Shown here piece after piece: positions 38,736 to 50,384 of a DNA stretch of 64,000 nt (position 1 is its first letter; each line of letters begins with the position of its first letter). Source of the stretch: Blasia pusilla (taxonomy: Eukaryota; Marchantiophyta; Marchantiopsida; Blasiales); contig CM114271.1 in the NCBI GenBank assembly GCA_050084515.1, positions 2,418,001 through 2,482,000 on the forward strand. Direction: 5' to 3'. Position numbers and translations under genes: made by a program. The notes below the pieces were generated by a model. That model did no database searches. It worked only from the letters and a program-made list of their open reading frames with translations, and was not told the DNA's origin.

Positions 38736-39500
38736 CTACAGTCTTGGACCTATGCCAAAACCCTTCAGATGTCGGTGAAGCTGATCTCCGCACAAAGCTT
38801 TCGTGAAGATGTCTGCACGGTTATCCTCTGTTGGACAATAGACTAACTTCAAAACCTCTCTCTCGATCAATTCACGAACAAAGTGATATTGGATCTCTAT
38901 GTGCTTCGTATGAGCATGAAACACAGGATTATGTGCTATGGCAATGCAACTCTGATTGTCACACCACATTACAGTAGCACTTTCTGGTGCTTCTCCTATG
39001 TCCTCCAATATCCATCTCAACCATACTGCTTCACAAGAAGCATAACAAGCCGCAGTGTACTGTGCCTTGGTAGAAGAAAGATCCATTGTAGGTTGCTTCT
39101 TGCTAACCCATGACACCACATCTGATCCTACCGAGAAGCAATAACCCGAAACAGATCTTCGAGAATCTGAATATCTTGTCCAATCCGAGTCACAAAAACC
39201 TGTCATTTCCGTCCCTGCTCCATAGGTGATGCCAAACTCGATAGTGCCTTTGATGTACTTCAACACACGCATCCCTGCCTTCCAATGGTTCTCACGAGGC
39301 TTAGTTGAGAACCTACTCAACACTCTCACATCGAAGCTAATGTTTGGTCTACTGTTACACAAAAATATCAAACTGCCTACAAGCTTTCTGTACAACTTTT
39401 CATCTACCAATGGTGAAACATCCTCCATCGAGAGTTTCAACTCTACCTCCATTGGCGAGACCAGTGCCTTACACTCGGTCATCCCGAATGCCTTCAACAT
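38736..39500 (-). pseudogene. RT C-terminus and RNase H, element F
   Basis: A 254-codon minus-strand frame has CNSRPNISFDVRVLSRF, VLKYIKGTIEFG, GFCDSDWTRYSDSRRSVSGY (first catalytic Asp), LSSTKAQYTAAC, where family members have a Glu and this copy has Gln, then VMWCDNQSCIAIAHNPVF, HTKHIEIQYHFVREL and RADIFTKAL. It ends at the normal copia C-terminus just before the polypurine tract. Confidence 0.93.
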
Positions 39501-39515
39501 TTCTCTAGCATACTT

Positions 39516-40497
39516 CTATTGAGAGAGAAAAATAGAATCTGATTGTTGCCAAATTTCTAGCCCCATAAAGTAGTGTAGAAGACCTAAATCTGACATTTCA
39601 AACTCAGATTTCAACACTCCCTTCATTTCCTCTATTTTCTTACTGTGGTCTCCTGTGATGATCAGATCATCCACATACAGGACTATCAACATATACATCC
39701 CATCTTCGCAAAACACATACAAATTTGCTTCTGACGAACTCTTGATGAGACCCTTCTCTCGAAAGAATGTATCTATTCGTTCGTTGATACCATACCTTGG
39801 GCTTGCTTCAACCTATACAATGCTCGATGAAGTAAACAAACTTTCTCTTCTGATCCGGGTGTCTCAAAGCTTGGTGGTTGAGAAACATATACCTCCTCCT
39901 TGAGACTCCCATTGAGAAAGGCAGACTTCACATCGTATTGGTATACAGGCCAATGTCTTGTTCCTCCAACTGCTAGAACCATTCGAATGGTTGTCATCCT
40001 TGCAGTAGGAGCAAAAGTCTCATAAGGTCAAAACCTTTGATTTGTGAGCATTCTTGTGCAACCAACCTCGCTTTGAATTTATCCAATGTACCGTCCAACT
40101 TGTACTTGGTCTTGTTCACCCACTTGGTGCGTATTATCTTCCTGTCCTTTGGCTTTTCAACCAAAGTCCAAGTTTCATTCCTCTGAATAGCGTCCATCTC
40201 CATCTGCATGGCCTCTCTACATTGAGGATGAGCAAGGGCCTCATCGAAGCATGATGGCTCTTCCACCTTCAAGACCTCTGTCATCAAGGCCATGTTGACG
40301 AGATGTGCGGAAGCTCTATTCTGCTCCTCTAGTCTCTTGGATCTCCTTGGATGTGTAACAACTTCATCAGTTGTTGGTGGATCCTTACCATCCAAGAGCT
40401 GCTTTATCCACTTAGGGTATGACGACCGTAGTGGAAGAGCAGGTTGCTCTTTGTAATCATCACCAAATTCTTCTTCTTGATGATCTGGTTTAAACAT
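39516..40497 (-). pseudogene. Reverse transcriptase, element F
   Basis: Three minus-strand frames together cover RT. They include NETWTLVEKPKDRKIIRTKW and KFKARLVAQECSQ. After a frame change come YQYDVKSAFLNGSLKEEVYV and LYRLKQA. After another come LIVLYVDDLIITGD, with the catalytic YVDD intact at 39666-39677, then LGLLHYFMGLEI. Confidence 0.93.
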
Positions 40498-40575
40498 TTA
40501 TGGTGTGCTCTGGTGGATTATCTCTTCGTTTGATGATAATGTGGACGGACCACTGATATCCGCCACTTGACGAGG

Positions 40576-41343
40576 CTATTCCTGGAACACCACATCACGA
40601 CTCACAAGCATCTTCTTTTCCTCAGGACACCAAGGGCGATAAGCTTTAGACTCATCACTGTATCCCATAAAGATGCACTTCCTACTCTTGGACTCCAGCT
40701 TGGTCCCAGATGCTTCAGGAATATGTACAAAACACTCACTACCAAAAGTCCTGAAATGTTGGACTGATGGTACCTTAACTGAGTATGATTGATGAGGAGT
40801 CATGCCTTGCACTGACTTGGTAGCACTTCTATTTAGAATTTATACGATAGTATTAACAACTTCAGCCCAAAATCCTTCTGTCACACCTTTTGCTTTCATC
40901 ATACATCTTGCCATCTCCACCACTGTACAATTTCAATGCTCAACAACTCCATTTTGTTGTGGTGTATGTGCCGTGGTTAACTGTCGCTTGATTCCATGCT
41001 CCCCCAAATATTTGTTGAATTCTGTTGATAAGAATTCTCCTCCTCGATCAGTGCGATGCTTTTGTACCTTCTTTCCTGTCTCATTCTCAACCAACTTGTG
41101 CCATACTTTAAATTTTCCAAAAGCACTTGCCTTATCACGAAGGAAATACACCCACATCTTCCTACTATAATCGTCGACAACTAAAAAGAAGTAGGAAGAA
41201 CCACCTAATGCCACTGTTCTCATTTTACCACAGAGCTCAGCATGTATCAACTCTAGAGGAGCCTTTGCCCTATTGCTGGACTCTTGTGGAAATGGTTGTC
41301 GGTGTTGCTTGCCCATCATACAAGCTTCACAAGTATCCGACAC
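40576..41343 (-). pseudogene. Integrase, element F
   Basis: CEACMMGKQHRQPF supplies Cys ligands. The first catalytic Asp is changed (LIHAELCG, where DLCG-type is usual). The segments VDDYSRKMWVYFL and HRTDRGGEFLS (second Asp) follow, then QQNGVVEH, after which a stop replaces the usual basic residue. The tail has HIPEASGTKLESKSRKC and IFMGYSDESKAYR. Confidence 0.92.
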
Positions 41344-41388
41344 TCCAGAAATTGTTGGTAAATCAAAGCAACCATGCCAGATTTCTGA

Positions 41389-41820
41389 TCATCGACTTAG
41401 TAAGGGAAAGCTTAGGTGACCAAATCTTTCATGCCACAACTTACTGCTACTAAGATCTATACCTACACTTGTCGTGAAAGCATACAACTCGTAGATATTT
41501 CCACGTCGTATAACTTCACCCACTACTTTCCCATTGGCATCCTCAATGACTGCTCCAGTTTTCTTGAAACGAATTTCTAGGTCACGATCACATAATACTG
41601 CCACTGAAATCAAATTTTGCTTCAACTCTGGTACGTACAGTACATCAGTTAACTTCTTTTCATCTCCTTTTTGTGAGACTAAAGAAATTGTCTCTTTCCC
41701 TTCTACAGGGCACTTTGCATTATTCCCAACAGTAACAACGATGGGCTCCTGTAGAGGCTGTAAGGAGCTATACCAATCCTTATGATTGGTCATACGCCTA
41801 GATGCTCCACTATCGAGCAC
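41389..41820 (-). pseudogene. Protease and pre-integrase, element F
   Basis: MLDSGASRRMTNHKDWY carries the copia aspartic protease active site. LTDVLYVPELKQNLISV follows and then LWHERFGHLSFPLLSR, the pre-integrase zinc region. A stop ends the frame there. Confidence 0.93.
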
Positions 41821-41909
41821 CCATGCATCTTCACTCTTTGACTTCGTGGAATGTTCTGCCTGTGTGCAAAACTCTTCTATTGCTACCCAAGCATCTACTT
41901 CATGTTCTC

Positions 41910-42758
41910 CTAGTTCTCTGCAATTTCGGACTCCTTCTTAGGTCTTAAACAACCGTTCTTCTCATCCTGACTCCTCTTTCTACAATCTTTGATAAGATGA
42001 CCTAGCTTACCACAATAAAAGCATTTGAAGGCTTTTCTTGGAAATTTCTTCTTGACATTTGAACTGTAATCCTGATTTCTACCTCTCTGTACGTTGGCAG
42101 TAAATGCTGCATCATTTCCCTCTCTTGCTTTGAAGCGCATTTCCTCTTCTACCAACATTACACTAAATTGTTTAAAAGTAAGCAGCATGGGTCTTACTTG
42201 AGTATTGATCTGATGACAAACTGTCGTACCTTGGAGGCAAAATCCTTATGCACCGACGTGCCAAATCTTCGCTAGACTTTGAAATTCCCACGGACGCCAT
42301 CTGATCTTGAAGATTCTTGATCCTTGTCAAAAATTGCTCCGCGCTTTCTCCTTCTGAAAATTTCTCGGACGTAAGGTGATTCTCCAGATTCAAAATCCGA
42401 GTCTCATTCCTCGTTTCATACTGATTCTTCAAAATGTTCCACGCCTTAGCAGCAGTGGTTGTATGTTGAATGAGAGTCATGACAGAATCAGTTACATTGT
42501 GACAATCGCATATAGAGCATCAGCGTTTCTGCGTCTCCATGCCAACAATACAACAGGATCGATATCCCCAGATGAAGATGAACATGCAGAACTCAAACTA
42601 GCTTGTGGATTTGAATCGACCCCTGTGGCCGTTTCCCAGATCTCAAATGATTCGAGGACAGTTCTCATTTTGAACTTCCACAACGTATAGTTAGACCCAT
42701 CTAACTTCCCTTCACCCAGGGGAGGAGGGCGAGCACGAACTGACGAAGAAGTAGCCAT
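41910..42758 (-). pseudogene. Gag, element F
   Basis: The start MATSSSVRARPPPLGEGKLD is followed by NYTLWKFKMRTVLES, a copia gag (UBN2-type) N-terminus. After a stop near 42490 the frame continues with TTAAKAWNILKNQYETRNE and SAEQFLTRIKNLQDQM. A frame change follows, then CFYCGKLGHLIKDC, an intact CCHC zinc knuckle. Confidence 0.92.
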
Positions 42759-42818
42759 CTCTCAAGATTTTGTGCAAACACACTAGATCGCCAGATACAA
42801 AATACTGGAAAACCTACT

Positions 42819-42830
42819 GCTTTGATACCA
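42819..42830 (-). promoter_or_regulatory. Primer-binding site of element F (tRNA-Met type)
   Basis: On the minus strand TGGTATCAAAGC directly follows the 5' LTR end, with no spacer. Confidence 0.9.
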
Positions 42831-43251
42831 TGTGAGAAAACAGAAAGTGACGAAATCACTGAAATCTTTACAAAACTTAGAGATACAAAGTGGCCTAGTC
42901 CGTCCGTGCGCTCACAGAAGAACTTCAATGGAACCTGAAGTGGGAGATAACTCGACATACGAGAATGCGCTACCGCTGCGGCTCCTGACTATTTAACAAC
43001 TCGGGAAAACTAGGGTTTTTACCTATTTTTCTTTGTTTCTATTAATAGAAAATTTTTGTATCAGGGTGCCCCGCACCCTAATGCAAAATTGGGTTAGATA
43101 AACCTAGTAACGCTTCTCCTAAAACCACCTACGTCATATTACTCTGACTCCTTCGACGTCTAAGTCGGAACCATCAATTTAGGCTTCTCCTCATACAAGG
43201 GAGCCGATCAAATTAATGGTGCTTAGAGAAGTGGATGTTGAGAATCCAACA
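42831..43251 (-). repeat. 5' LTR of element F
   Basis: This 421-bp copy matches 38273-38706. It lacks about 13 bp around the left arm of the inverted repeat seen in the other LTR. Confidence 0.95.
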
Positions 43252-44848
43252 GAGGGTGCTGGTCACTCACTAGTTTTGCAGGTTGGGATCGTATTCCCCA
43301 TTCAACGGTTCATGGAAGTGCTCATTGGAGCTGGAGGCGCTGATTTTTTATGTTTCGTTTGCCAATTTTTCGTTGGGAAGAGTGGCACGCGGAAGCAAGG
43401 ACCCAATTTTTTATAGGAATTGAGTATGGGGGCAGATTGCTCCATGTTGATGCTCTCAAGAGCACCATGTAGCTTTCTGATCTGTGTTCTCAAATATCTT
43501 ACATTTTTGTTGGGAGAAATCAGTGCAGAAGAGTTGCCAAATTTTGTGTAGGAGAGAGAGACGTTGGGCTTTACGACAGTCCTTGTCAATTTTACACGAA
43601 CATCTGATTCAAATAATTTTTTGACGTTGTTGCAGATCATGAAGTTGTTCACGCTGTGCAACAGAAAGTGCACCATTTGGAGTTGCGAGAAAACAGGTAT
43701 GGTCAATCTTGAAAATTTTCAATTGCTAGGCGAGTTTTAGGGTTAAATTTTTCAAACAATAAACCAGCCGCCATGTTTTCACAGTCACCGTCATCGATCC
43801 GCCGTCGATGGTCAACCATCACCATCAATGGTCAAACATCACCGTCAATGGTCCACCATCCACCATCCACCGTCGGCCGCCGCCGCCGCCGCCTAGCATT
43901 GCTCAGAGCCGCGTGTGGTCGTTGTCCACCCTTGGTTGCCATTGCCGCCATTACGGACTGGAGGGTCTTCCACGACGACCTTTGATTCTCTAACTTGCAC
44001 CGCCACCATGTACTTTGTTTTGGCCGTGACCATCATCTCAATTTGTCATCAACTAGTGATGGCAGGTGACCTCGGGTTATGGTGTTTGAGTTTTCATTTC
44101 ATGCTGCTATGTTGTGATTGGTAGCCGCTCGACGACGATCGAGTATCGTGCCGTGAAGTTCGTAGCTGCAACGTGCCACCGATTTTTGCACCATGCCGCT
44201 CGTGGCCGCACTACACCATCTCGATCGCGGAGCCGCTCCTTCACTAAGGAGTAGATCGTGTGAATTTCTGATGGAGGAGGGTATGCCGCCGAGTTCCGCA
44301 CCCCATTCCCGAGTGCCGTGTCGTTTGTGGCCGTTTTGTGCCGCCAGTGCTGCATCGGACCGCTGGACTTGCACCGCACATCGAGGAGGTTTGAGCAGCA
44401 TCAATACAAGAGGAGTACGACTTGTTGATTGGAGGAGTTGTCTTCGCGACCGAGTTGGGGTCGAGATTTGCAGTTTTCGAGGAGCGACATCGACATTATT
44501 ATGAGGTTACCCATCGTGGTCTCTTACCTTGCAAGTGTGAGGGATATCCGGGTATTGGGAAGTTATTTGGGATATTGGGGTTTGTGCTGATGTTGAGAGC
44601 ATCGATGATGTAGGGGACATAGACCTATGTGGGATGTCGAGAATTGAGGATAGTTTGTCGATGAGACGATAGATCAGTTGATTTTCCGAACTGTGCCGCT
44701 AGTTGCCGCACAACACACGTCTTAGTGAGAGAGTGTAGATTGAGTGCTACATGTTTAGTTTTAGTGATTGAGGGATTACTTGCAAGATTGAGAGTGATCG
44801 TGTGAGAGGGGCACAAGGGCCATCATGGCATGCTTTTAGGATTTTGAG
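43252..44848. other. Region between element F and gag of element C
   Basis: No gene recognised. At 43780-43900 there are short repeats of CATCACCGTCAATGGTC-like sequence and a GCC run, and the block to about 44400 is GC-rich. It may be the 5' LTR or leader of element C, but I found no primer-binding site and no matching 3' copy. Confidence 0.4.
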
Positions 44849-46321
44849 ATGCGAGGTAGTGGACCTGAGAGTAGCTCTGAAGGGTTTACCTCGAGTGGTG
44901 CGAGGTTTTGAGGGTCTCCACGTGAGAGACCAACTCGATCTCCTTTTGTGTCATCTTCAAACAAGGGGGAGCATGTAGAGGAGTGTGTTAGTAATCCACC
45001 ATACAAATTGAGTGGTCCTACCAGTTGGGCGTACGAGATGGACGACCAGGGTAGAGGACCGCGTAGGTTTTCGGGTGTTGTAGGCACTATAGAGCTACAT
45101 GACTTCATTGCGGAGTTTAGGAGTTGATGTGACTCACAACGGGCTAGGAATTCTAGCAAGTTCAACGTGTTTACAGCATGGAATGATATGTTCCAGCATT
45201 TAGAGGGGACGCCCATGGACAATTACCATGAGTTCTCCCACAGATATGCCCTAGAGATTGAGGCATGGCGACTCTACTATGACCCACACTATGTGTCATG
45301 GACGGAGCCATTCCCAGATGAGGAGGAGAATTCAGGAGAGGCTACTTCCTCTTCCACTAGTGATGTTTTAGGATGGGTCACTCGCACTAGAGCAGTTGCA
45401 CCGTCTAGTTGGGTTTGTCCTAGGTTCAACCCCGTGGTTGAGTTCTTCGATGAGTTAAGGGCAAGCTACCAGGGGGTACGGACGGAGAAGTTGCGGAGCA
45501 TCCACGACTTCTAGAGGTACTCGGGTTAGAGTTTGCATGAGGCTTATACTCGCTTGCGCCGGTTGATCAACGTCATTCACGAGGTGATAGAGGCTCACGC
45601 TATCCACTCAAGTTACGCAATGCTCGACCAAACCCTGCGGACACAGGTGCAGGAGGGGATGCTTCTTATGAACACCTCCCCTATGTTGAGAGATGTTTTT
45701 AGGACCGCCGATAAAATTGAGCATAACATGGTGGAGGAGAGCGTAGCCACCATGGGTTTTCGGCGAGAGTAGTAACGATTGCCTACACCGCCACTGAAGC
45801 AACGTGGACTCCACAGAGGCACCACGAGCTCAAGGAGGATACCGGGAGGCCATGCCACGGAGACCCACGCCTTCATATATGGCTTAGCAGTAGCTACCTT
45901 GAATACTTGTTGGTCATGTGGTGGAGCTCATCATCAGTATGATTGCACTCGTCACGGTCATGGACAGGTGCCTCAGCATGGAGGAGGAGATGGTGTTGCA
46001 CCAGGAGGTTACTAGTGTGACTATTGTCTAAGGTATGGTCACACACGCGCCAGGTGATTCAATTTACACCCTGAGTTACGTCCGGACCAAGGGCTAGACA
46101 CGGCACCACAGCAAGTAGCTGGTTTGGATGGGCCTAGAGATCATGCATCAAGTGGTCCTATTGGGAGACGAGGAGCTGGAGGTTCTCGACAGGGTCGTGG
46201 AGCTGCCCGTGGAGGAGGTAGAGTCCCACCACCTAGACGCGTCAAGGGAACGCCAGGCATGGGGATGGGATGGTTGCTCAGATACAGTAGCTATAGGAGA
46301 AAATTTCCGCTATGGCATTAA
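44849..46321 (+). pseudogene. Gag with two zinc knuckles, element C
   Basis: One frame runs from ATG 44849 to 46321 with about eight stops. It has FNVFTAWNDMFQHLEGTPMD, then a long helical part (AYTRLRRLINVIHEV), then CWSCGGAHHQYDC and CDYCLRYGHTRAR, the second of which has a TGA where the last knuckle Cys (TGC or TGT) is expected. A Gly/Arg-rich tail (RRGAGGSRQGRGAARGGG) follows. A related frame may continue to about 46620. Confidence 0.82.
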
Positions 46322-46729
46322 GGTTACCCGATGCTGGATCCGTGGCATCGATATCATATGGAGTAGCAACAAATATGGAGGATCCTGGTTGGATGTGCGG
46401 AGTTGCGCAGATGGAGGCCGCCGCAATTGTGACGTGTGGAGCAGCCGTAGAGTTGGATCCACAACGAGGGAAAGCAAGGAAATAGACCAGGCTTCCTTAC
46501 TCTTTCATGTTGTCCGAGGCGATGAGGACCCCATTGATGGGTTCTGATCAGAGTTCCCGAAGAGTTGGTGATGTTATTGGCGTGCAGGCACGGAGGGCAA
46601 TGGAAGAAACGAGTGCGACGACTCCTATTGGGAGCATGTGTCAAGTACGATGTTGGGGACCGCCACGATGGTGTACCGTGCTCTGCTATTTTTTGCTTTT
46701 GATGTTATGACATTGGGAGGTACGCTCGC

Positions 46730-47712
46730 CGAGGTGTTTAAGCTGGCGGGTGAACCCAATGTTGATCCCTCCAAAGAGATCCAACACCCAAATACCCTCC
46801 TCTGGGATGCACCACACAATCAAGGTGGTGTCCAAAGGGGTCATAGCAGTACTTCTGCCTACATGGGGTTCCTCTGACTCATCACACTCTGGTGCAAACA
46901 TCTCGCTCCACGCGGTCTCCACATGCTTAGTGGTTAAGCGTCGAAGGTCCTCAATCGAGCCCCAAAGCAGCACCTCTCCTCCATGGACTAATGCGGCTAC
47001 CATGACACTCCTCTCCATAGAAATTTCAGGAACGTGAGTATCCTCTGCATGGACATGTCCCTCAATCAAATCACTAGGCATCTCTCCTATCCGTCGCTCG
47101 ATCACTGCACTTGTGAATCAAACGGGTAATGAGCTAAGAGGCCCATCACCTAACAACCATCTTGGTCTATAGGACGTTGACTCCTCCCAATAATCCAAGG
47201 AAAACCCCATCAGGTATAACACTGCTCCACCAACCAAGACGTCGTAGGACTCTACATCAGTCACTATTGCCTTGGCTCGCACCACAGACTCATCTATAGG
47301 ATGTCTCGGGCGAATCCTCACCACAACCTCCTGTTGGGGGATATATTGTGTGGTACTCGCTCCACCCAAGGATATCTGTATCCAGAATGGATAATGCTCC
47401 ACATCGGCTCTCATCAAGCCCAATCCTTTGAATGACGCTTTCCCCAACATCAGGGGTTGCGCTTCTGAATCCAACAAGACGCGCTGTGGACTTAAAGCTC
47501 TACCTTCAAGACTTACCAACTTAAAGATCTCTCCCCAGTTATCCAGCAACACAATACCAGGAGAAGTTATGGCACGCTCTATCGTGGGTCTAGCGGGCAT
47601 CTCCGCCATCCTAGCAGCCGCAACCTACCATGAATCTAACGTGGACGGCCTGAGCATCCACTCCAAGGGCTGGTCCATCATCTCCTCTACAATCACCTCT
47701 AATGTGATGTAG
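46730..47712 (-). pseudogene. Inverted block: aspartic protease and N-terminal part of C5-methyltransferase, element C
   Basis: On the minus strand one frame runs from about 47712 to 46730 with two stops (about 47632 and 47118). First comes RVLLDSEAQPLMLGK, a retropepsin-like active-site region (D-S-E in place of D-S/T-G), and YDVLVGGAVLYLMGFSLDYW, the protease C-terminal block. Then come about 110 residues of linker and GIWVLDLFGGINIGF at 46767-46781 and around it. This matches motif I (SAM binding, D-L-F-x-G) of cytosine-C5 methyltransferases. The similarity stops near 46730. All other C domains are on the plus strand, so this block is inverted. Confidence 0.75.
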
Positions 47713-47755
47713 GAACTCCAACTACATGCTCACATAGCGTACTGCTATTTTGCAT

Positions 47756-48360
47756 GCAGGAGTGCGCATGCAGCAGTACCTATATGTGGAGATTGATGAT
47801 GTTGAGAGGGGCGCTTCACTTTACCATGTGGCACAGTTACTCCTCCATTTTTCCGACTTGTTGTCTACGTCCGCCATTCAGGGTTACTAGAGTTCCCTAA
47901 CGAGGGACATTTCATTGTTGGGGGCGCTGGACTTGGAGCGCGTAGGGACCATAGACTTGGTCATTGGTGGTTGGCCATGTCAGGGCTATTCGAGTGTTGG
48001 ACGTGGTAGCGGATTGGCTGACTCTCGGTCTAGGTTGTTTTGAGAGATGATGCAGATCTTGAGGTCCCGTGTGGTGACCTATGCACATTAGGTGTGCGCA
48101 TAGATCGGCCCAGCAATTTTGTTGGATGCGGCGAGTGTGGGTTCACAAGCACATCGCCCGCGTCTTTGGTGGACCAACTTGGTACCACACGAGGTGTTGT
48201 GGAGTTCATATGCAAGAGTGGAGCGCCCCTCCAATTTATTGGTGGATTCTATATTGGATCCGGGCTAACGATCACGGGCGGTGAGGCATAATGATCAGAG
48301 GCATCTCAACGTCATGTCTTGGATTAGGCGATGGACCTGAATTGCTGACATGGATTTTTA
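47756..48360 (+). pseudogene. Cytosine-C5 DNA methyltransferase, catalytic and C-terminal part, element C
   Basis: A single plus-strand frame with about six stops. It begins AGVRMQQYLYVEIDD, which would follow motif I as the motif II region. It continues to IDLVIGGWPCQGYSSVGRG with the catalytic Pro-Cys of motif IV (PCQG at 47975-47986), then GLADSRSRLF. A TGA sits where Trp is expected. After an apparent deletion that removes the motif VI (E-N-V) region, it has LLDAASVGSQAHRPRLWWTN, a motif VIII-like R-x-R block. No activity is expected from this copy. Confidence 0.8.
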
Positions 48361-48700
48361 GCTTAGGAGTACCTGAGCAGCGTGGCTAGAGGATGTGACA
48401 GATCACAACAGTTGCATTGGTGATCCCCATGCCTACCGAGACGGTTGAGACAGTGGCTGGGGGCGAGGCCCAAGGAGATCGACACACCAAGGATGATTGG
48501 GAGAGACACCCTTTGATTTCTTGGGATGTTGTGCAAGTACGCCAAGAGATGGTAGCCACAGCATCGAGCGTGGTTTTGGGTATTGCAAATGGAGATTGGA
48601 TTTTGCAGTTGGCTGCAGGGGAGCAATCGAGTTTTGTTTGGTCGGCACGGGGTTGCACCATAACAACCACCGACACCCGCACGGGAGACTTGGGAGCCAG
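48361..48700 (+). other. Linker between methyltransferase and RT of element C
   Basis: Open frames occur on both strands (for example 48417-48713 +), but I recognise no domain. By position this is the spacer upstream of the RT lead-in. Confidence 0.4.
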
Positions 48701-48705
48701 ATATG

Positions 48706-49915
48706 GGCCCTAAGTTGACAAGAGGAGAGTGGCGCCGGATACACGAGTTCCTTAGGAGTTATAGGAGTTATTTTGCATTTAGCATGCATGATTTGGATAA
48801 GTTGAAGGGTTCGCGGATCCGCATTGAGTTGTCAAGCGACACGCCGATCTTCTGACGACCCTACATGTAGAGTGATATGGAAAGGGCTCTAATTCAGAGT
48901 AGGAGCCAAGACTTGGTCGGAGCAGGGTTAGTGGAGATGTCGCATGGGGAGTATGCATCTGCCACTATCATGCCTGCCAAGAAGGATGTGCTTGGCGACT
49001 AGACGGATAGGTGGATGTGTGGAGATTATCGACCTATCAATCGACAGACGAAGTCCGATAGGTTTGCCATGCCCACCCTTGAGGAGATCTTGGATGCGAT
49101 TGGGCATGCAAAGGTCTTCAGTTTATTGGATTTGCGAGTGCGAGCCGGATATCATCAACTGACTATCAGATTGGAAGACAAGTAGAAGATGGTAATTTTG
49201 GGGCATCGATCCACACGGGAAGGATTGTTTATACTAGTGGTGGTTCTTACCATTCGGGTTAAAGAACGCCCTGGATGAGTTTCAAAGGGTCTTGGATAGA
49301 ATCTTGGCAGGTCTGGATTTTGCTAGATGTTATATTGATGACATCGTAGTCTTTAGCGCCACGGTTGAGGAGCATGAGCGACATCTAGAGGAGGTGTTTT
49401 GACCATTGCAGTTACATGGGCTAAAGCTACATCCACGCAAGTGCAAGTTCTTCTATGACCCGATTGAGTACTTGGGTCATACAATATACCTAGAGGGCCT
49501 TGGTATGCAAGAGACAAAGATAGAGGCTATTTCACATATTCCACGCCCTATAGATGTGAGTCGAGTTTGTGCATTAATGGGATTGGAGAACTTCTATCGA
49601 TGGTACGTCAAGGGTTTCAGCTCGATTGCAAAGCCACTGACCTTGCTGAACAAGATGAATCAGGAGTGGCACTAGGGGGATGAGCAAGAGAGATCATTTT
49701 AGATGCTCAAGGATAGATTGACGTCCGCGCCCATATTGAGGAGATCGATTAGGGGGTGTCCTTTCCAAATGCACACCGATTGGAGCATATTGGGGCTTGG
49801 AGCCGTGCTCACCCGGCATGATGATGATGGTAGAGAGTTTGTGGTGGCTTTGCTAGTAGCTCGAACAACAATGCATAGGCAAAGTATAGCTCGTATGAGG
49901 GTGAGTGCTTCTTAA
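48706..49915 (+). pseudogene. Reverse transcriptase and start of RNase H, element C
   Basis: The lead-in LKGSRIRIELSSDTPIF precedes EYASATIMPAKKD, MCGDYRPINRQTKSDRFAMP and FSLLDLRVRAGYHQL. After frame changes comes CYIDDIVVFS, with the catalytic YIDD intact at 49331-49342, then LHGLKLHPRKCKFF, YLGHTIYLEGLG and LENFYRWYVKGFSSIAKPL. The start of RNase H is at about 49755 (FQMHTDWSILGLGAVL, first Asp). Confidence 0.92.
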
Positions 49916-50371
49916 TCCCTTTACCATCATTATTGATCATCAGCCACTTAAGTGGTTGATGGAGTCCGACAAGCTTATAGGGAAGCTTGCAAGGTGGGCT
50001 CTTTTGTTGCAGGAGTATGACTTCCAAGTAGTGCATAGACCTGGGATGCTCAACCGGGATGTAGATGGTTTGAGCCGTAAGCCATGCCCGAGTCAACGAG
50101 ATGCGATTGGAGCTCGTTGGCATGGTGAGAGTGATGAGGAGTTGGTGCCAGGATGGCATGCGTCAGCCTATTTGGGCTTGTTGGCTATGAAGAGCCCGAT
50201 TGCTGAGACTTCGATGTCGAGGTCTAATAGAGAGTCCTTAGATCCAGAGGCTGATGAGGAGAAGACAGATGGCCGAGACATTCACCACGATGGAGTGGTC
50301 TTGGAGTACCTGCGTACTAGCAGCGTTGCGAGCACAGTGGGTGCTGAAGAGTGGGATCGGATCCTACGGTG
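49905..50371 (+). pseudogene. RNase H C-terminal part and linker, element C
   Basis: IIIDHQPLKWLMESDKLIGK carries the D-H-Q-P-L-x-W-L block. ARWALLLQEYDFQVVHRPGM and NRDVDGLSRKP are the normal RNase H end. A variable acidic linker follows towards the integrase. Confidence 0.9.
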
Positions 50372-50384
50372 AGCCAGACGGTTC

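Larger units (their letters stand above)
38273..43251 (-). mobile_element. Ty1/copia element F, nearly full-length, both LTRs
   Basis: Two LTRs in direct orientation (38273-38706 and 42831-43251) bound the element. On the minus strand the order is primer site, gag with zinc knuckle, protease, integrase, RT, RNase H, polypurine tract: copia order. Flanks read GAGCG on the left and GAGGG on the right, a possible 5-bp target duplication with one change. There are several stops and frame changes, but long frames survive, so it is one of the youngest elements here. It sits next to the repeat at the end of element B. Confidence 0.95.

Noticed and set aside
46128-46547. 139-codon plus-strand frame as a separate gene
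   Set aside because: It overlaps the Gly/Arg-rich gag tail of element C in another frame and has no motif.
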